Assembly (NCBI RefSeq): GCF_042666235.1
Contig: NZ_JBHTFQ010000004.1
Location: 62,001 to 126,000, forward strand
Length of the DNA: 64,000 nt
Direction: 5' to 3'
Source: Halodurantibacterium daqingensis
GTDB lineage: Bacteria; Pseudomonadota; Alphaproteobacteria; Rhodobacterales; Rhodobacteraceae
Shown here: positions 25,607-33,628 of the stretch, in pieces
How the letters are laid out: every line of letters starts with the position of its first letter
Numbering within the stretch: the first letter of the stretch is position 1
Translations under genes and position numbers: made by a program
The notes under the pieces: generated by a model
The model's database searches: none
The model's input: only the letters and a program-made list of their open reading frames with translations
What the model was told of the DNA's origin: nothing

Positions 25607-27256
25607 TCAGGCGGCAGGTTTGTCGGCCTTGGCGCCACCCAGCCGGGCAATCGCCAGTCTCAGATCGGACAGATCGCGGAAGGTTGCGGTCAGTGTCAGG
25701 CCATCGCCCTTGTCGGCCAGCGCCACGCGCTGCGAGCCGGCGAAGAGCCGGGCAAGTTCGGTTTCGGCATCCTTCTTCTGCCGCGCCGCATCGGCGATCG
25801 CATGGTCAACCGACGACAGCACATATTCCTCGCCAAAGCCGCCCTCGGGCTCTTTCAGCCACATCAGGCAGGCCACCCAGCTGATGAAGGCGCCGGCCGC
25901 GATGATGAAGAAGAACTGCGAGGGCGTGACGAACATGAACACGAAGAGGTAGAAGACCGCGCCGACGTTGCCGTAGGCTCCGGCCATGCCGGCGATCTGG
26001 CCGGTGACGCGCCGCTTGATCGACGGGATGATCCCGAAGGTTGCGCCTTCCGCGCCCTGGACGAAGAAGCTGCACAGGATGGTGATGCCGATCGCCACGA
26101 TCAGCGGCCAGCGGCTGTCCAGCAGCCCCATCAGCACGAACCCGATGCCGATGCCGAACATGTAGGCCAGCATCACGAAGCGGCGGTTGCCGAAGCGGTC
26201 CGAGACCAGCCCCCCCATGGGGCGCGCGAAAAGGTTCACGAAGGCGAAGGAGGCGGCGATCATGCCGGCCGCCACGGCCGAAAGCCCCCAGGTCTCCTGG
26301 AAGAACATCGGCAGCATCGACACCACGGCAAGTTCGGCGCCGAAATTGGCGAAATAGGTCAGGTTCAGTGCCGCGACCGATGAGAACGGATACCTGTCGT
26401 CCTCGGGGATGCCCTTTTCGAGGATCGGGCGGTTGACCTTGATCGCCATCCAGACCTGATAGATCACCACCACCGCGATGGCCGCATAGCAGATCGAGGC
26501 GGTCAGCCCGTCGATGTAGTTCATCAGCTGGATGCGATAGACGATGATCGCAAGGATCCCGACCATCGGCACGGTAAAGACGCAGAGCCAGACCAGGTCG
26601 CGCCAGCTCGAGACTTCCAGCGCGCCGGCCTTGCGGGCCTTGCGGTGCGTTTCCGCCGAGGGGCCATCGGTGATCGCGAACCAGTAGAACAGGCCGTAAG
26701 CGGCCATGATCGCGCCCGAGGTCGCCACCGCATAGCGCCAGCCGTCGGGGCCGCCATAGACCGTCAGCGCAACAGTGGGGATCGTCATCGCTGCCGCGGC
26801 CGACCCGAAGTTGCCCCAGCCGGCATAGAAACCTTCGGCAAAGCCGATGTCGCGCGGTTTGAACCACAGCGCGGTCATGTGGATGCCGACGACAAAACTT
26901 GCCCCGACCGATGACAGAACCAGCCGCGACATGAACAGCTGTTCCTTGGTGGTGCCGAAGGCAAAGACGAAGGTCGGGATCGCCATCGTGACCATGAGCA
27001 CCGAGAACACCCGGCGCGGGCCCCAGCGATCCAGCGCCATCCCGACGATGATCCGCGCGGGAATCGTCAGCGCGACGTTGGCAATGGCGAAGAGCCGGAT
27101 GTCGTCGCGAGTCAGCCAGTCGGCCGAGGCCAGCATCGACGAGGCCAGCGGCGCCATGTTGAACCAGACATAGAAGCAGATGAAGAACGCGATCCACGTC
27201 AGATGCAGTGCCCGGATCTCGCGGTTCCTGAATCGGAAGATGTCAGAGACTTGCAT
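25607..27256 (-). CDS. narK1: Nitrate MFS transporter, NarK1 type, with C-terminal extension
   Basis: From the ATG at 27256 the protein has 549 residues. Residues 15 to about 460 hold 12 membrane segments with the NarK1-type nitrate signature GFAEGFYAGWGNFGSAAAA and the conserved arginines of the transport path. It is expected to import nitrate with protons when respiration starts. The last ~80 residues, from GFGEEYVLSSVDHAIAD, form a soluble, charged tail absent from NarK2. It ends where the linker of a fused NarK1-NarK2 protein would be expected, so it may be the remnant linker or a cytoplasmic domain. It follows the usp gene by 10 bp. Confidence 0.88.
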   Translation of the reverse strand: MQVSDIFRFRNREIRALHLTWIAFFICFYVWFNMAPLASSMLASADWLTRDDIRLFAIANVALTIPARIIVGMALDRWGPRRVFSVLMVTMAIPTFVFAFGTTKEQLFMSRLVLSSVGASFVVGIHMTALWFKPRDIGFAEGFYAGWGNFGSAAAAMTIPTVALTVYGGPDGWRYAVATSGAIMAAYGLFYWFAITDGPSAETHRKARKAGALEVSSWRDLVWLCVFTVPMVGILAIIVYRIQLMNYIDGLTASICYAAIAVVVIYQVWMAIKVNRPILEKGIPEDDRYPFSSVAALNLTYFANFGAELAVVSMLPMFFQETWGLSAVAAGMIAASFAFVNLFARPMGGLVSDRFGNRRFVMLAYMFGIGIGFVLMGLLDSRWPLIVAIGITILCSFFVQGAEGATFGIIPSIKRRVTGQIAGMAGAYGNVGAVFYLFVFMFVTPSQFFFIIAAGAFISWVACLMWLKEPEGGFGEEYVLSSVDHAIADAARQKKDAETELARLFAGSQRVALADKGDGLTLTATFRDLSDLRLAIARLGGAKADKPAA

Positions 27257-27266
27257 GGGTCTTTCC

Positions 27267-27761
27267 TTACCGGTCGCGGCCCTGGCCGGCCTCGGCATGG
27301 GTTGGGATGATGAGCAGCGGACAGGTGGCGCGGCGCGCGAGGAAGGCCGACACCGACCCGAAGGTCATGTGGTCGAATTCCTCGACCAACGCGTCGATCC
27401 GCTTGGTGATGAAGCCAAGCGCGCCCCTGTCGGGGTGATGGCTGTGGCGCGCCATGACCAGAAGATCGGGCTGCCGCTCGATCGTGGCGCGCAGGATCAT
27501 CTTGCGGGCGTCGCCTTCGGCCAGGACGACCTTTGCCGGGATGCCGGCGGCAGCCAGTTCGGCCGCGGCCGCCTCGACCCCGGCCTTCTGGCTGTTGTAC
27601 TGGTCGCGGAACATGTCATCGGCGCCGGATGTGGTGCTGCCGACATCCTCGACCACCGACACCAGCGTGACGGTGGGCTTGAGCGGGCCGAACATGGTCC
27701 GCACCGCATCAAGCGCAATCCGCGCGTTACGCGAATTGTCATAGGCAAGCATTATTTCCAT
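27267..27761 (-). CDS. Universal stress protein (UspA family)
   Basis: The 164-residue protein starts MEIMLAYDNSRNARIALDAV, the usual beta strand and acidic residue of the Usp fold. It continues with VSVVEDVG, the ADDMFRDQYNSQKAGV helix, and VMARHSHHPDRGALGF, ending FLARRATCPLLIIP. The ATP-binding GxxGxxxxG motif is weak, so nucleotide binding is uncertain. The ATG at 27761 has a GGAGGTG site. It is the first gene of the nar operon, 10 bp before narK1 and about 75 bp after a perfect FNR box, so it is expected to be induced when oxygen is low. Its role is not known. Confidence 0.85.
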   Translation of the reverse strand: MEIMLAYDNSRNARIALDAVRTMFGPLKPTVTLVSVVEDVGSTTSGADDMFRDQYNSQKAGVEAAAAELAAAGIPAKVVLAEGDARKMILRATIERQPDLLVMARHSHHPDRGALGFITKRIDALVEEFDHMTFGSVSAFLARRATCPLLIIPTHAEAGQGRDR

Positions 27762-27835
27762 CGACACCTCCGTCACGAGACCAGCCGGACCTCTCCCGGC
27801 CGGTGGCACTAAAGACGCCGGTCCTTGAGAAAGAC

Positions 27836-27849
27836 TTGATCGAGATCAA
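27836..27849. promoter_or_regulatory. Perfect FNR-type box controlling the nar operon
   Basis: TTGATCGAGATCAA matches the FNR/Dnr consensus TTGAT-N4-ATCAA at all ten positions. It lies about 75 bp upstream of the usp start. A class II arrangement (centre at -41.5) would put the transcript start near 27801, leaving a short leader. The owner may be Fnr or the NarR/Dnr-type regulator encoded at 28010. Confidence 0.8.
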
Positions 27850-27972
27850 CCTCCCGCGGGCTCCTGGTCACAATCGCACGGGATTTGCGATTTGCCCGTT
27901 GCCCGACTGGCAGGTTTCGCGCAGATCGACTAAGATCGTGCTGCGGGTCCATGATATGTGTGGGGTCGAAAG

Positions 27973-27986
27973 ATGATAAATATCAA
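27973..27986. promoter_or_regulatory. Second FNR-like box upstream of the Crp/Fnr gene
   Basis: ATGATAAATATCAA matches the FNR consensus at nine of ten positions. It ends 23 bp before the GTG start of the regulator, so it would cover its promoter or early leader. This position suits self-repression better than activation. Confidence 0.55.
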
Positions 27987-28009
27987 TCCTTGAATCGGAG
28001 TCCCAGCCT

Positions 28010-28756
28010 GTGCGCCCGCATGACCTAACCGAGATCCGGCACCTCGCGCTGTTTCGCGACATGCGGCAGTCGAGCTTCGACGCGCTGATGCAGGCCGCCT
28101 ATGTGCAGGGCTTTCCGCAGGGGCTGGAGCTGATCCGGCAGGGCGATCACGCGGATTTTCTGCACATCATCATCGACGGCGCGGTCGAGCTTTATGCCTC
28201 CTGGGCGGGGCGTGAAACGACGATGGCGGTGGTGCGCCCGGTCGGGACCTTCATCCTCGCGGCCTCGATCCGCGACGCGCCCTATCTGATGGCGGCCCGG
28301 ACGCTGGAGCGATCCCGGATCGTCATGGTCCCTTCAAGTGATCTGCGCGCGGTGTTCCGCGAGGACAGCGGCTTTGCCGTTTCCGTCGTCGAGGAACTTG
28401 CCGGCTGCTACCGGACGATCGTGCGCCACGCGAAGGGGTTGAAGCTGCGCAGCTCGCGCGAACGCATCGCCTCGTATCTGCTGCGGCAGTCGATGATTGC
28501 CGGCAACGTGGCCGGTTTCATCCTGCCGATCGAGAAGCGGATCCTGGCCAGCTATCTTGGCATGACGCCGGAGAACCTGTCACGCACGCTCAAGGTGCTC
28601 GAGGCGGATGGCGTCAAGATCGACGGTCAGCGCGTCATCATCACCGATCGCGCGCGGCTTACCGCCGTCGCGCGTCCCGACGCGCTGATCGACGGGCCAG
28701 AACCTGATGATACCGGCCGCGGATCGACCTTGCCGCCGGTCATCGCCCGGAGCTGA
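28010..28756 (+). CDS. Crp/Fnr-family regulator of nitrate respiration (NarR/Dnr type)
   Basis: A GTG at 28010, ten bases after GGAG, gives 248 residues. The N-terminal cyclic-nucleotide-binding-like barrel is present (LELIRQGDHADFLHIIIDGAVELYAS), but it lacks the N-terminal cysteines of Fnr, so it does not carry a 4Fe-4S cluster. The DNA-binding domain has RERIASYLLRQ and the recognition helix in ASYLGMTPENLSRTLKVLE, with the Glu/Ser/Arg residues that read TTGAT half sites. This matches the Dnr/NnrR/NarR group that senses NO, nitrate or nitrite. It faces the nar operon divergently and probably activates it. The signal cannot be read from sequence. Confidence 0.85.
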   Translation: MRPHDLTEIRHLALFRDMRQSSFDALMQAAYVQGFPQGLELIRQGDHADFLHIIIDGAVELYASWAGRETTMAVVRPVGTFILAASIRDAPYLMAARTLERSRIVMVPSSDLRAVFREDSGFAVSVVEELAGCYRTIVRHAKGLKLRSSRERIASYLLRQSMIAGNVAGFILPIEKRILASYLGMTPENLSRTLKVLEADGVKIDGQRVIITDRARLTAVARPDALIDGPEPDDTGRGSTLPPVIARS

Positions 28757-28768
28757 ACCGGACGGCGA

Positions 28769-29335
28769 TCAGCCGCCGGTCGCGATCGCCGCGCCCGCCC
28801 GGTCGGCGCCGGGACGCGCATCGGGAAAGCCCTCGGGCAGGTGCCCGCCGGGCGCGGCGGGCCGCAGCCGCGCAACACGCGCATCCTGGTCGCAGTGGCC
28901 GGCCAGCGTCGCGGCATAGGCGCCGCAGATGGCGCCGAAATGGTGGCTCTGCGGGGACAACCGCAGTGCTGCGATGCCCGCCATGCGCAACCTCTCGATC
29001 TGTCGGGCCCTGCTGGCGGGGCGCCGGCCGAGCCTCTGGACGCCGTTCGCGGTCAGGAAGGGCTGGCCATCCAGCGTGTCCAGGTCGCGCCCGTCCGCCA
29101 AAGCGAAAACCTCGGCATCCACGTTGATCCCGCGGTTGATCGTCGCGCTTCGGCGACGGGCAGAACCCTTGGCAGCACCACGTGCTTTACCCCCGAAGGC
29201 TTTGCCGTGGAAGTTGATTGCATCGGGATTGGCCGCGGTGGCCTGAACCGAAAGATGCAAACGAAGGCGGGATGATACGTGGCGGCATGATCCAGCACCC
29301 CGAGAGGCGCAAGGATGACCGCATCGGCGCCGCTC
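28769..29335 (-). pseudogene. Chimeric ubiU/ubiV relic (O2-independent ubiquinone synthesis)
   Basis: The upstream part matches the middle of UbiU (U32 peptidase family): GADAVILAPLGVLDHAATYHP, then LHLSVQATAANPDAINFHG, then VKHVVLPRVLPVAE. These pieces are in different frames, so at least two frameshifts are needed. Downstream the frame runs into a UbiV-like C-terminal part: LDTLDGQPFLTANGVQRL and MAGIAALRLSPQ. The UbiU end (Fe-S cysteines) and the UbiV start are absent, as if an internal deletion fused two neighbouring genes. UbiU also lacks its first ~100 residues. The product cannot be functional. In other denitrifiers these genes lie near nar, nor or nnr genes, which fits the location. 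Confidence 0.7.
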
Positions 29336-29965
29336 GGGCTGGCCACGGCCGTGATGCTGATCGCGGTGATCGGCGGGCGCATCATGCCCTTGTTCACGCG
29401 GAGCTGGCTGGTGAAACGGGGGCCGCGCGCCTGCCCGTCCCTCGATGCAGAGCTTCGACAGGCTGGCACTTCTGACCCTGGTGGCGGCGCTTTCCCTGTG
29501 GGTGATCCTGCCGTTCAGCCCGGTCGCAGCGGGTGCGCTGACCGGCGCGGGCCTTTTGCAGGCCCTCTGTCTGGGCCAAGGGCCGCTGCTGTGAACCCTG
29601 CCTCTGGGCTATCTGTTCGTGCCGCTTGGCGCGCTGGCGCTTGGACTCGCCATGCTGCGGCCCGATCTGCTGGCGCCCGGCACCGCGCAGCATCTGTGGA
29701 TGGCGGGGGGATCGGCCTGATGACGCTTGCAGTGATGACGCGCGCCACGCTCGGTCATGCCGGGCAAAGGCTGACGGCCGGCCGGGGCAAGACGCTTCTT
29801 CATGTGTTGCTGCTTCTCCCGGGTGCGGCGCGGGTTGCGGCCGGGATCTGGCCCGGGCAGGCGGGTCTTCTGCACGCCGTCTCGACGCCTGGCTGGATCG
29901 GGGCCTTTGGCGGTTTCGCGGCCCTCAACGGGGGGCGTCTTCTGCGGTCGCGGCCCGGCGGGTGA
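29330..29965 (+). pseudogene. nnrS relic (heme-copper membrane protein), 5' deleted and frame-broken
   Basis: Pieces of NnrS are readable in changing frames. First comes VMLIAVIGGRIMPLFTRSWL. After a frameshift near 29420-29445 come SFDRLALLTLVAALSLWVIL and, past an in-frame TGA at 29592-29594, LPLGYLFVPLGALALG. After a second frameshift in the G-run near 29703-29710 comes GLMTLAVMTRATLGHAGQ. The TGA falls where NnrS proteins have a Trp (LLW then TLxLGY), so it looks like a TGG-to-TGA mutation. The N-terminal half is missing. NnrS responds to nitric oxide in denitrifiers; this copy is dead. Confidence 0.75.
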
Positions 29966-29982
29966 CGGGCAGAGCCGGGCGT

Positions 29983-30594
29983 CTAGGGGTTCAGAACCAG
30001 GCGAAGCGCGATGGTCCACATGATCGCCGCAATGGCCACCTCCAGCAGGCGCCAGGCGCCGGGGCGGGCAAAGACCGGGCGCAGCCAGCCTGCCCCATAG
30101 CCGAGCGTGAAGAAGAACAGGAACGAGCCGGTGATCGCGCCTGCGGCAAAAACCGTCTCGGATCCCGGAAACTGCGTCGAGATCGTGCCCAGGAGAACCA
30201 CCGTATCGAGATAGACATGCGGGTTGAGCCAGGTGATGGCGAGGCATGCCAGCAGCACCTGCGGAAGCGGATCTGAGGGGCCTGCGCCACTGGTCGTCAG
30301 GGCCGCCGAGGATCGCAGCGCCGAATGCAGGCTGCGCGCCCCATACCAGAACAGGAAGCCCGCCCCGCCAAACCGCATCAGCGGGTCGATCCAGGGCAGG
30401 GCCGTTGCGATGCGGCCGAAACTGCTTACCCCCAGCAGGATAAGGGCCGCATCCGAAGCCGCGCAGGTCAGGCAGACGGCAAGGACATGCGTTCCCCGCA
30501 GCCCCTGTCGCAGAACAAAGGCATTCTGCGCCCCGATCGCGACGATCAGGCCAAGGCCCATGGTCAACCCGGTCAGATAGATGTCAAAGGCCAT
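29983..30594 (-). CDS. LysE/ArgO-family amino acid exporter
   Basis: This 203-residue membrane protein starts at 30594 (MAFDIYLTGLTMGLGLIVAI) and has the LysE pattern GAQNAFVLRQGLRG after the first segment, five to six membrane segments, and AITWLNPHVYLDTVVLLG in the centre (the conserved NPH/Y region). It exports basic amino acids such as lysine or arginine. It is divergent from an ArgP-type LysR gene, the classical pairing in which lysine or arginine activates export through the regulator. The intergenic gap of 97 bp would hold both promoters. Confidence 0.88.
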   Translation of the reverse strand: MAFDIYLTGLTMGLGLIVAIGAQNAFVLRQGLRGTHVLAVCLTCAASDAALILLGVSSFGRIATALPWIDPLMRFGGAGFLFWYGARSLHSALRSSAALTTSGAGPSDPLPQVLLACLAITWLNPHVYLDTVVLLGTISTQFPGSETVFAAGAITGSFLFFFTLGYGAGWLRPVFARPGAWRLLEVAIAAIMWTIALRLVLNP

Positions 30595-30691
30595 GATCTG
30601 CGGCTTCCTGTTGCTCCTGATGCTTGCGGTATCGGCGGAATATGGATTAGGCAAGTTAAAGGAACTTCATCCACATAAGCAGGGCTTCATC

Positions 30692-31585
30692 ATGATCGAC
30701 TATGCCGCCGCGCGCGCCGTTGCGATGGTGGTGCGGCTGGGAAGCTTCGAGGCCGCAGCCCGGGCGCTTGGCGTGACGCCCTCGGCCGTCTCGCAGCGTG
30801 TGCGCCAGCTGGAGGAACGGCTGGGCACCGTGCTGATCATGCGCGGCACGCCCTGCGTTGCCACGGACAAGGGCGCGAGGCTGTGCCGGCACATGGATCA
30901 TGTCGGGTTGCTGGAACAGGATCTTCATGACCATCTGCCAGGGCTTGGCGCGGCCCCGCAGGTCACGATCCCCATCGCCACGAATGCCGACAGCCTTGGC
31001 ACCTGGTTCATGCCGGCGCTTGCGGCCCATGCCCGGACGGGCGGTCATCTGCTGAGCATCGCGCTGGATGATGAGGACCACACCGCCGACTGGCTGCGCC
31101 GCGGCCAGGTCTTGGCCGCAGTCACGGCAGTGGCGCAGCCGGTGCATGGCTGCAGCGTCACGCCGCTGGGTGCCCTGCGCTACGTGGCGACGGCCAGCCC
31201 GGCCTATGTGCACCGCCATTTTCCGGAGGGTGTCACGGCCGCGGCGCTGGCCAGGGCGCCGGCCCTGACCTTCAATCAGAAGGACAGCCTGCAACAGGAC
31301 TGGGTGCGCCAGGGCTTTGGCGAGGGCATCGTCCTTCCGACGCATTGGCTTCCTTCGACCCAGGCCTTCGTCGAGGCGAGCCTTGCGGGGATGGGCTGGG
31401 CGCTCATCCCGGTGCAGCTGGCTCGCGCGCATCTGGATGCGGGACGGCTGGTGGAGCTTGCGCCGTGCCGGTGGCTGGACCGGGCGCTGTTCTGGCAGGT
31501 AAGCAGACTTGCCGCCAGAAGCCTTTCGGCCCTGACGCAGGCGGTGGTTGCTGCCGCGCGGCAGGACCTGGTCCGGCCGGGATGA
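30692..31585 (+). CDS. LysR-family regulator, ArgP/LysG type
   Basis: From the ATG at 30692 the 297-residue protein has a helix-turn-helix at residues about 18-60 (LGSFEAAARALGVTPSAVSQ, RVRQLEERLGTVLIMRG) and a sensor domain. The C-terminal part (FNQKDSLQQDWVRQGFGE; VEASLAGMGWALIPVQLA) is that of ArgP/IciA/LysG proteins. It is divergent from the LysE gene and probably induces it when lysine or arginine accumulates. A longer in-frame start at 30581 would add a hydrophobic stretch and overlap the exporter's start; it is less likely. Confidence 0.88.
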   Translation: MIDYAAARAVAMVVRLGSFEAAARALGVTPSAVSQRVRQLEERLGTVLIMRGTPCVATDKGARLCRHMDHVGLLEQDLHDHLPGLGAAPQVTIPIATNADSLGTWFMPALAAHARTGGHLLSIALDDEDHTADWLRRGQVLAAVTAVAQPVHGCSVTPLGALRYVATASPAYVHRHFPEGVTAAALARAPALTFNQKDSLQQDWVRQGFGEGIVLPTHWLPSTQAFVEASLAGMGWALIPVQLARAHLDAGRLVELAPCRWLDRALFWQVSRLAARSLSALTQAVVAAARQDLVRPG

Positions 31586-31651
31586 CCCCGGCGTCCGCAC
31601 TTCACGGCATGTTAAGATTTTCGGCGCAAGACGGGAAAGGGAGGTGCCGCG

Positions 31652-31963
31652 ATGACCAGACTTGCGGATGTCATGCCGGCCACTGCCGTTGCCGTGCTGG
31701 GGATCGGTCTGCTTGGCGGGCTCAACCTGGTTCCGAGGGCGGGAGAGGGGCAGGTCGCGGCGGTCTTTGCGCCCTGGGTCTCGCGGCAGACGGCGCTGGC
31801 GCGGGTGGCGGATCTGCGGGTGCCGATCCTTGCAGTCGGCTGGAAGGGACGTCTCATCACCGTCGATACCGGCAGCGCGTCCGCGCCGCGTCAGCAGTTG
31901 CGCGATGCCAGCCTGTTCCTGATCCGGCCGCGCCCCGCCGGGATCTGTTCCGTGAACCCCTAG
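31652..31963 (+). CDS. Small hypothetical protein with N-terminal membrane segment (103 aa)
   Basis: The ATG at 31652 follows a strong GGGAGG site. The first 30 residues (MTRLADVMPATAVAVLGIGL) form one hydrophobic segment that could be an anchor or signal; the rest is soluble with alternating hydrophobic residues (RVADLRVPILAVGWKGRLIT). No family was recognised. It stands alone between the ArgP-type gene and a chemoreceptor, in the same direction. Confidence 0.6.
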   Translation: MTRLADVMPATAVAVLGIGLLGGLNLVPRAGEGQVAAVFAPWVSRQTALARVADLRVPILAVGWKGRLITVDTGSASAPRQQLRDASLFLIRPRPAGICSVNP

Positions 31964-32029
31964 CCATTTACGGAATCTTATCGGGGTTGTCGTAGGAGGG
32001 GATGCGCCCGATCGGGACTTTGCCCTGAA

Positions 32030-33628
32030 ATGAGTTCTGCCATGACACTCTCCGGAACCCACGACCTTCCGGTCATCCGCGCCCTCGGGACGCGCTACGT
32101 GACGGTCTTTCTCTGGGTGCATGTGCCCGTCCTGGCCGCCCTGGGCCTGCTGACGGGTTCCAGCACGCTTCTGGTGCCGCTTGCTGCTGCTGCCGTGGCT
32201 GGCGCGGCCAGCTTCGAGCGTCGCCGCAACCCCGTTGGCGAAAGCGCCCAGCTCACCGCCTCTGCGGGTCTGGCGATCATCACGGCGCTGCTGGTCTACC
32301 AGATGTCGGGCCATGCCTGGCAGATCGACATCCACATGTATTTCTTCGCGGCCTTCGCGCTGACCGTGGTGTTCTGCAACTGGCGCGCCGTGGCGCTTTA
32401 TGCGGCGATCGTGGCGGTGCATCATCTTGCTCTCAACTATCTGATGCCCCTGGCCGTCTTTCCCGATGGCACGGATCTGGGCAGGGTGGTGCTGCATGCA
32501 GTGATCCTGATCGTCGAGGCGGTGGCGCTGGTATGGCTTGCCGGGCTGCTGGAATCGGCGCTGAACGCATCGCAGGCGATGGTGCAGGCTGCCAATGCCT
32601 CGCGCCGCGAGGCGGAGGAACTGTCGCAGCTGTCGCGAGAGCTTCAGGCGGCGCAGGGCCGCGCGATGTCGCTGCTCGAGGAGGGGCTCAACCTGCTCGG
32701 ACAGGGGGATCTGACCCGCCGGATCGAAAGCACCGCCGCCGAGCCTTTCCCCAAGGAATACGAAGGCCTCCGCCTCAGCTACAACAGTGTCATCGACAGC
32801 CTGCGCGACATCATCACGACGGTTCATGATGTGGCCGAGGGGGTCGGCAACAGTGCCGGAGAGATCTCGCAGGTGGCGCATGACCTGTCATCGCGGGCCG
32901 AGTCCCAGGCGGCGACGCTGGAAGAGTCGGCCGCAGCGTTGAGCAAGCTGACCGAGAGCGTTCGCACGACGGCCGAGAAGGCTGCCCTGGCTGATCGCGC
33001 TACGCAGGCGAACCGGCACGAGGCCGAAGCGGGCGCGGCCGTGGTGCGCGAGGCCGTCGAGGCGATGCGCAAGATCGAGAAGTCGTCCGAGCAGATCACC
33101 CGGATCATCGGCGTCATCGACGATATCAGTTTCCAGACCAACCTGCTGGCCCTCAACGCCGGGGTCGAGGCGGCACGCGCAGGTGAAGCTGGACGGGGCT
33201 TTGCCGTCGTCGCCTCCGAAGTGCGGGCGCTTGCGCAGCGCGCCTCCGAGTCAGCCCGGGAAATCAAGGAGTTGATATCTCAAAGCTCGCAGCAGGTCGA
33301 GGAAGGCAGCGCCCTTGTCGGGAAATCGGGCGACAGCCTGGCCGAGATCTTGCGCCGCGCGGCGGAGGTTTCGGCACTGGTTTCCGAGATTGCGGCGGCC
33401 GCAACGGAACAGGCGCGCGGTCTGGCCGAGGTCAATACCGGAGTGACTCAGATCGACGTGGTCACGCAGCAGAACGCGGCAATGGCAGAGCAAAGTACAG
33501 CGGCGTCCGCTTCTCTCCTTGCCGAAACGCAGCGTCTGTCCGAGGCATTGTCGGGGCTGGATATCGGGCGCAGGTCTCGGCACCGGCAGGCGCCCCGATC
33601 CCGAGCGGCGGATCGGCGGCGGGCCTGA
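32030..33628 (+). CDS. Methyl-accepting chemotaxis protein with multi-span N-terminus
   Basis: This 532-residue receptor has about six membrane segments in its first ~180 residues, with histidines around segments (IDIHMYFFAAFALTVVFCNW; VAVHHLALNYLMPLAVFP), and no periplasmic sensor domain. It thus probably senses within the membrane or from the cytoplasm. A helical stretch with QGDLTRRIE follows, then the signalling domain with the hairpin tip IGVIDDISFQTNLLALNAGV and FAVVASEVRALAQRAS. The C-terminus (RHRQAPRSRAADRRRA) is basic and lacks a CheR-docking pentapeptide. An ATG at 32042 is an alternative start. No che genes are nearby. Confidence 0.9.
   Translation: MSSAMTLSGTHDLPVIRALGTRYVTVFLWVHVPVLAALGLLTGSSTLLVPLAAAAVAGAASFERRRNPVGESAQLTASAGLAIITALLVYQMSGHAWQIDIHMYFFAAFALTVVFCNWRAVALYAAIVAVHHLALNYLMPLAVFPDGTDLGRVVLHAVILIVEAVALVWLAGLLESALNASQAMVQAANASRREAEELSQLSRELQAAQGRAMSLLEEGLNLLGQGDLTRRIESTAAEPFPKEYEGLRLSYNSVIDSLRDIITTVHDVAEGVGNSAGEISQVAHDLSSRAESQAATLEESAAALSKLTESVRTTAEKAALADRATQANRHEAEAGAAVVREAVEAMRKIEKSSEQITRIIGVIDDISFQTNLLALNAGVEAARAGEAGRGFAVVASEVRALAQRASESAREIKELISQSSQQVEEGSALVGKSGDSLAEILRRAAEVSALVSEIAAAATEQARGLAEVNTGVTQIDVVTQQNAAMAEQSTAASASLLAETQRLSEALSGLDIGRRSRHRQAPRSRAADRRRA

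Noticed and set aside
33272..33283. TTGATATCTCAA resembling an FNR box
   Set aside because: The second half does not match ATCAA with the right spacing, and it is inside the coding sequence of a chemoreceptor.
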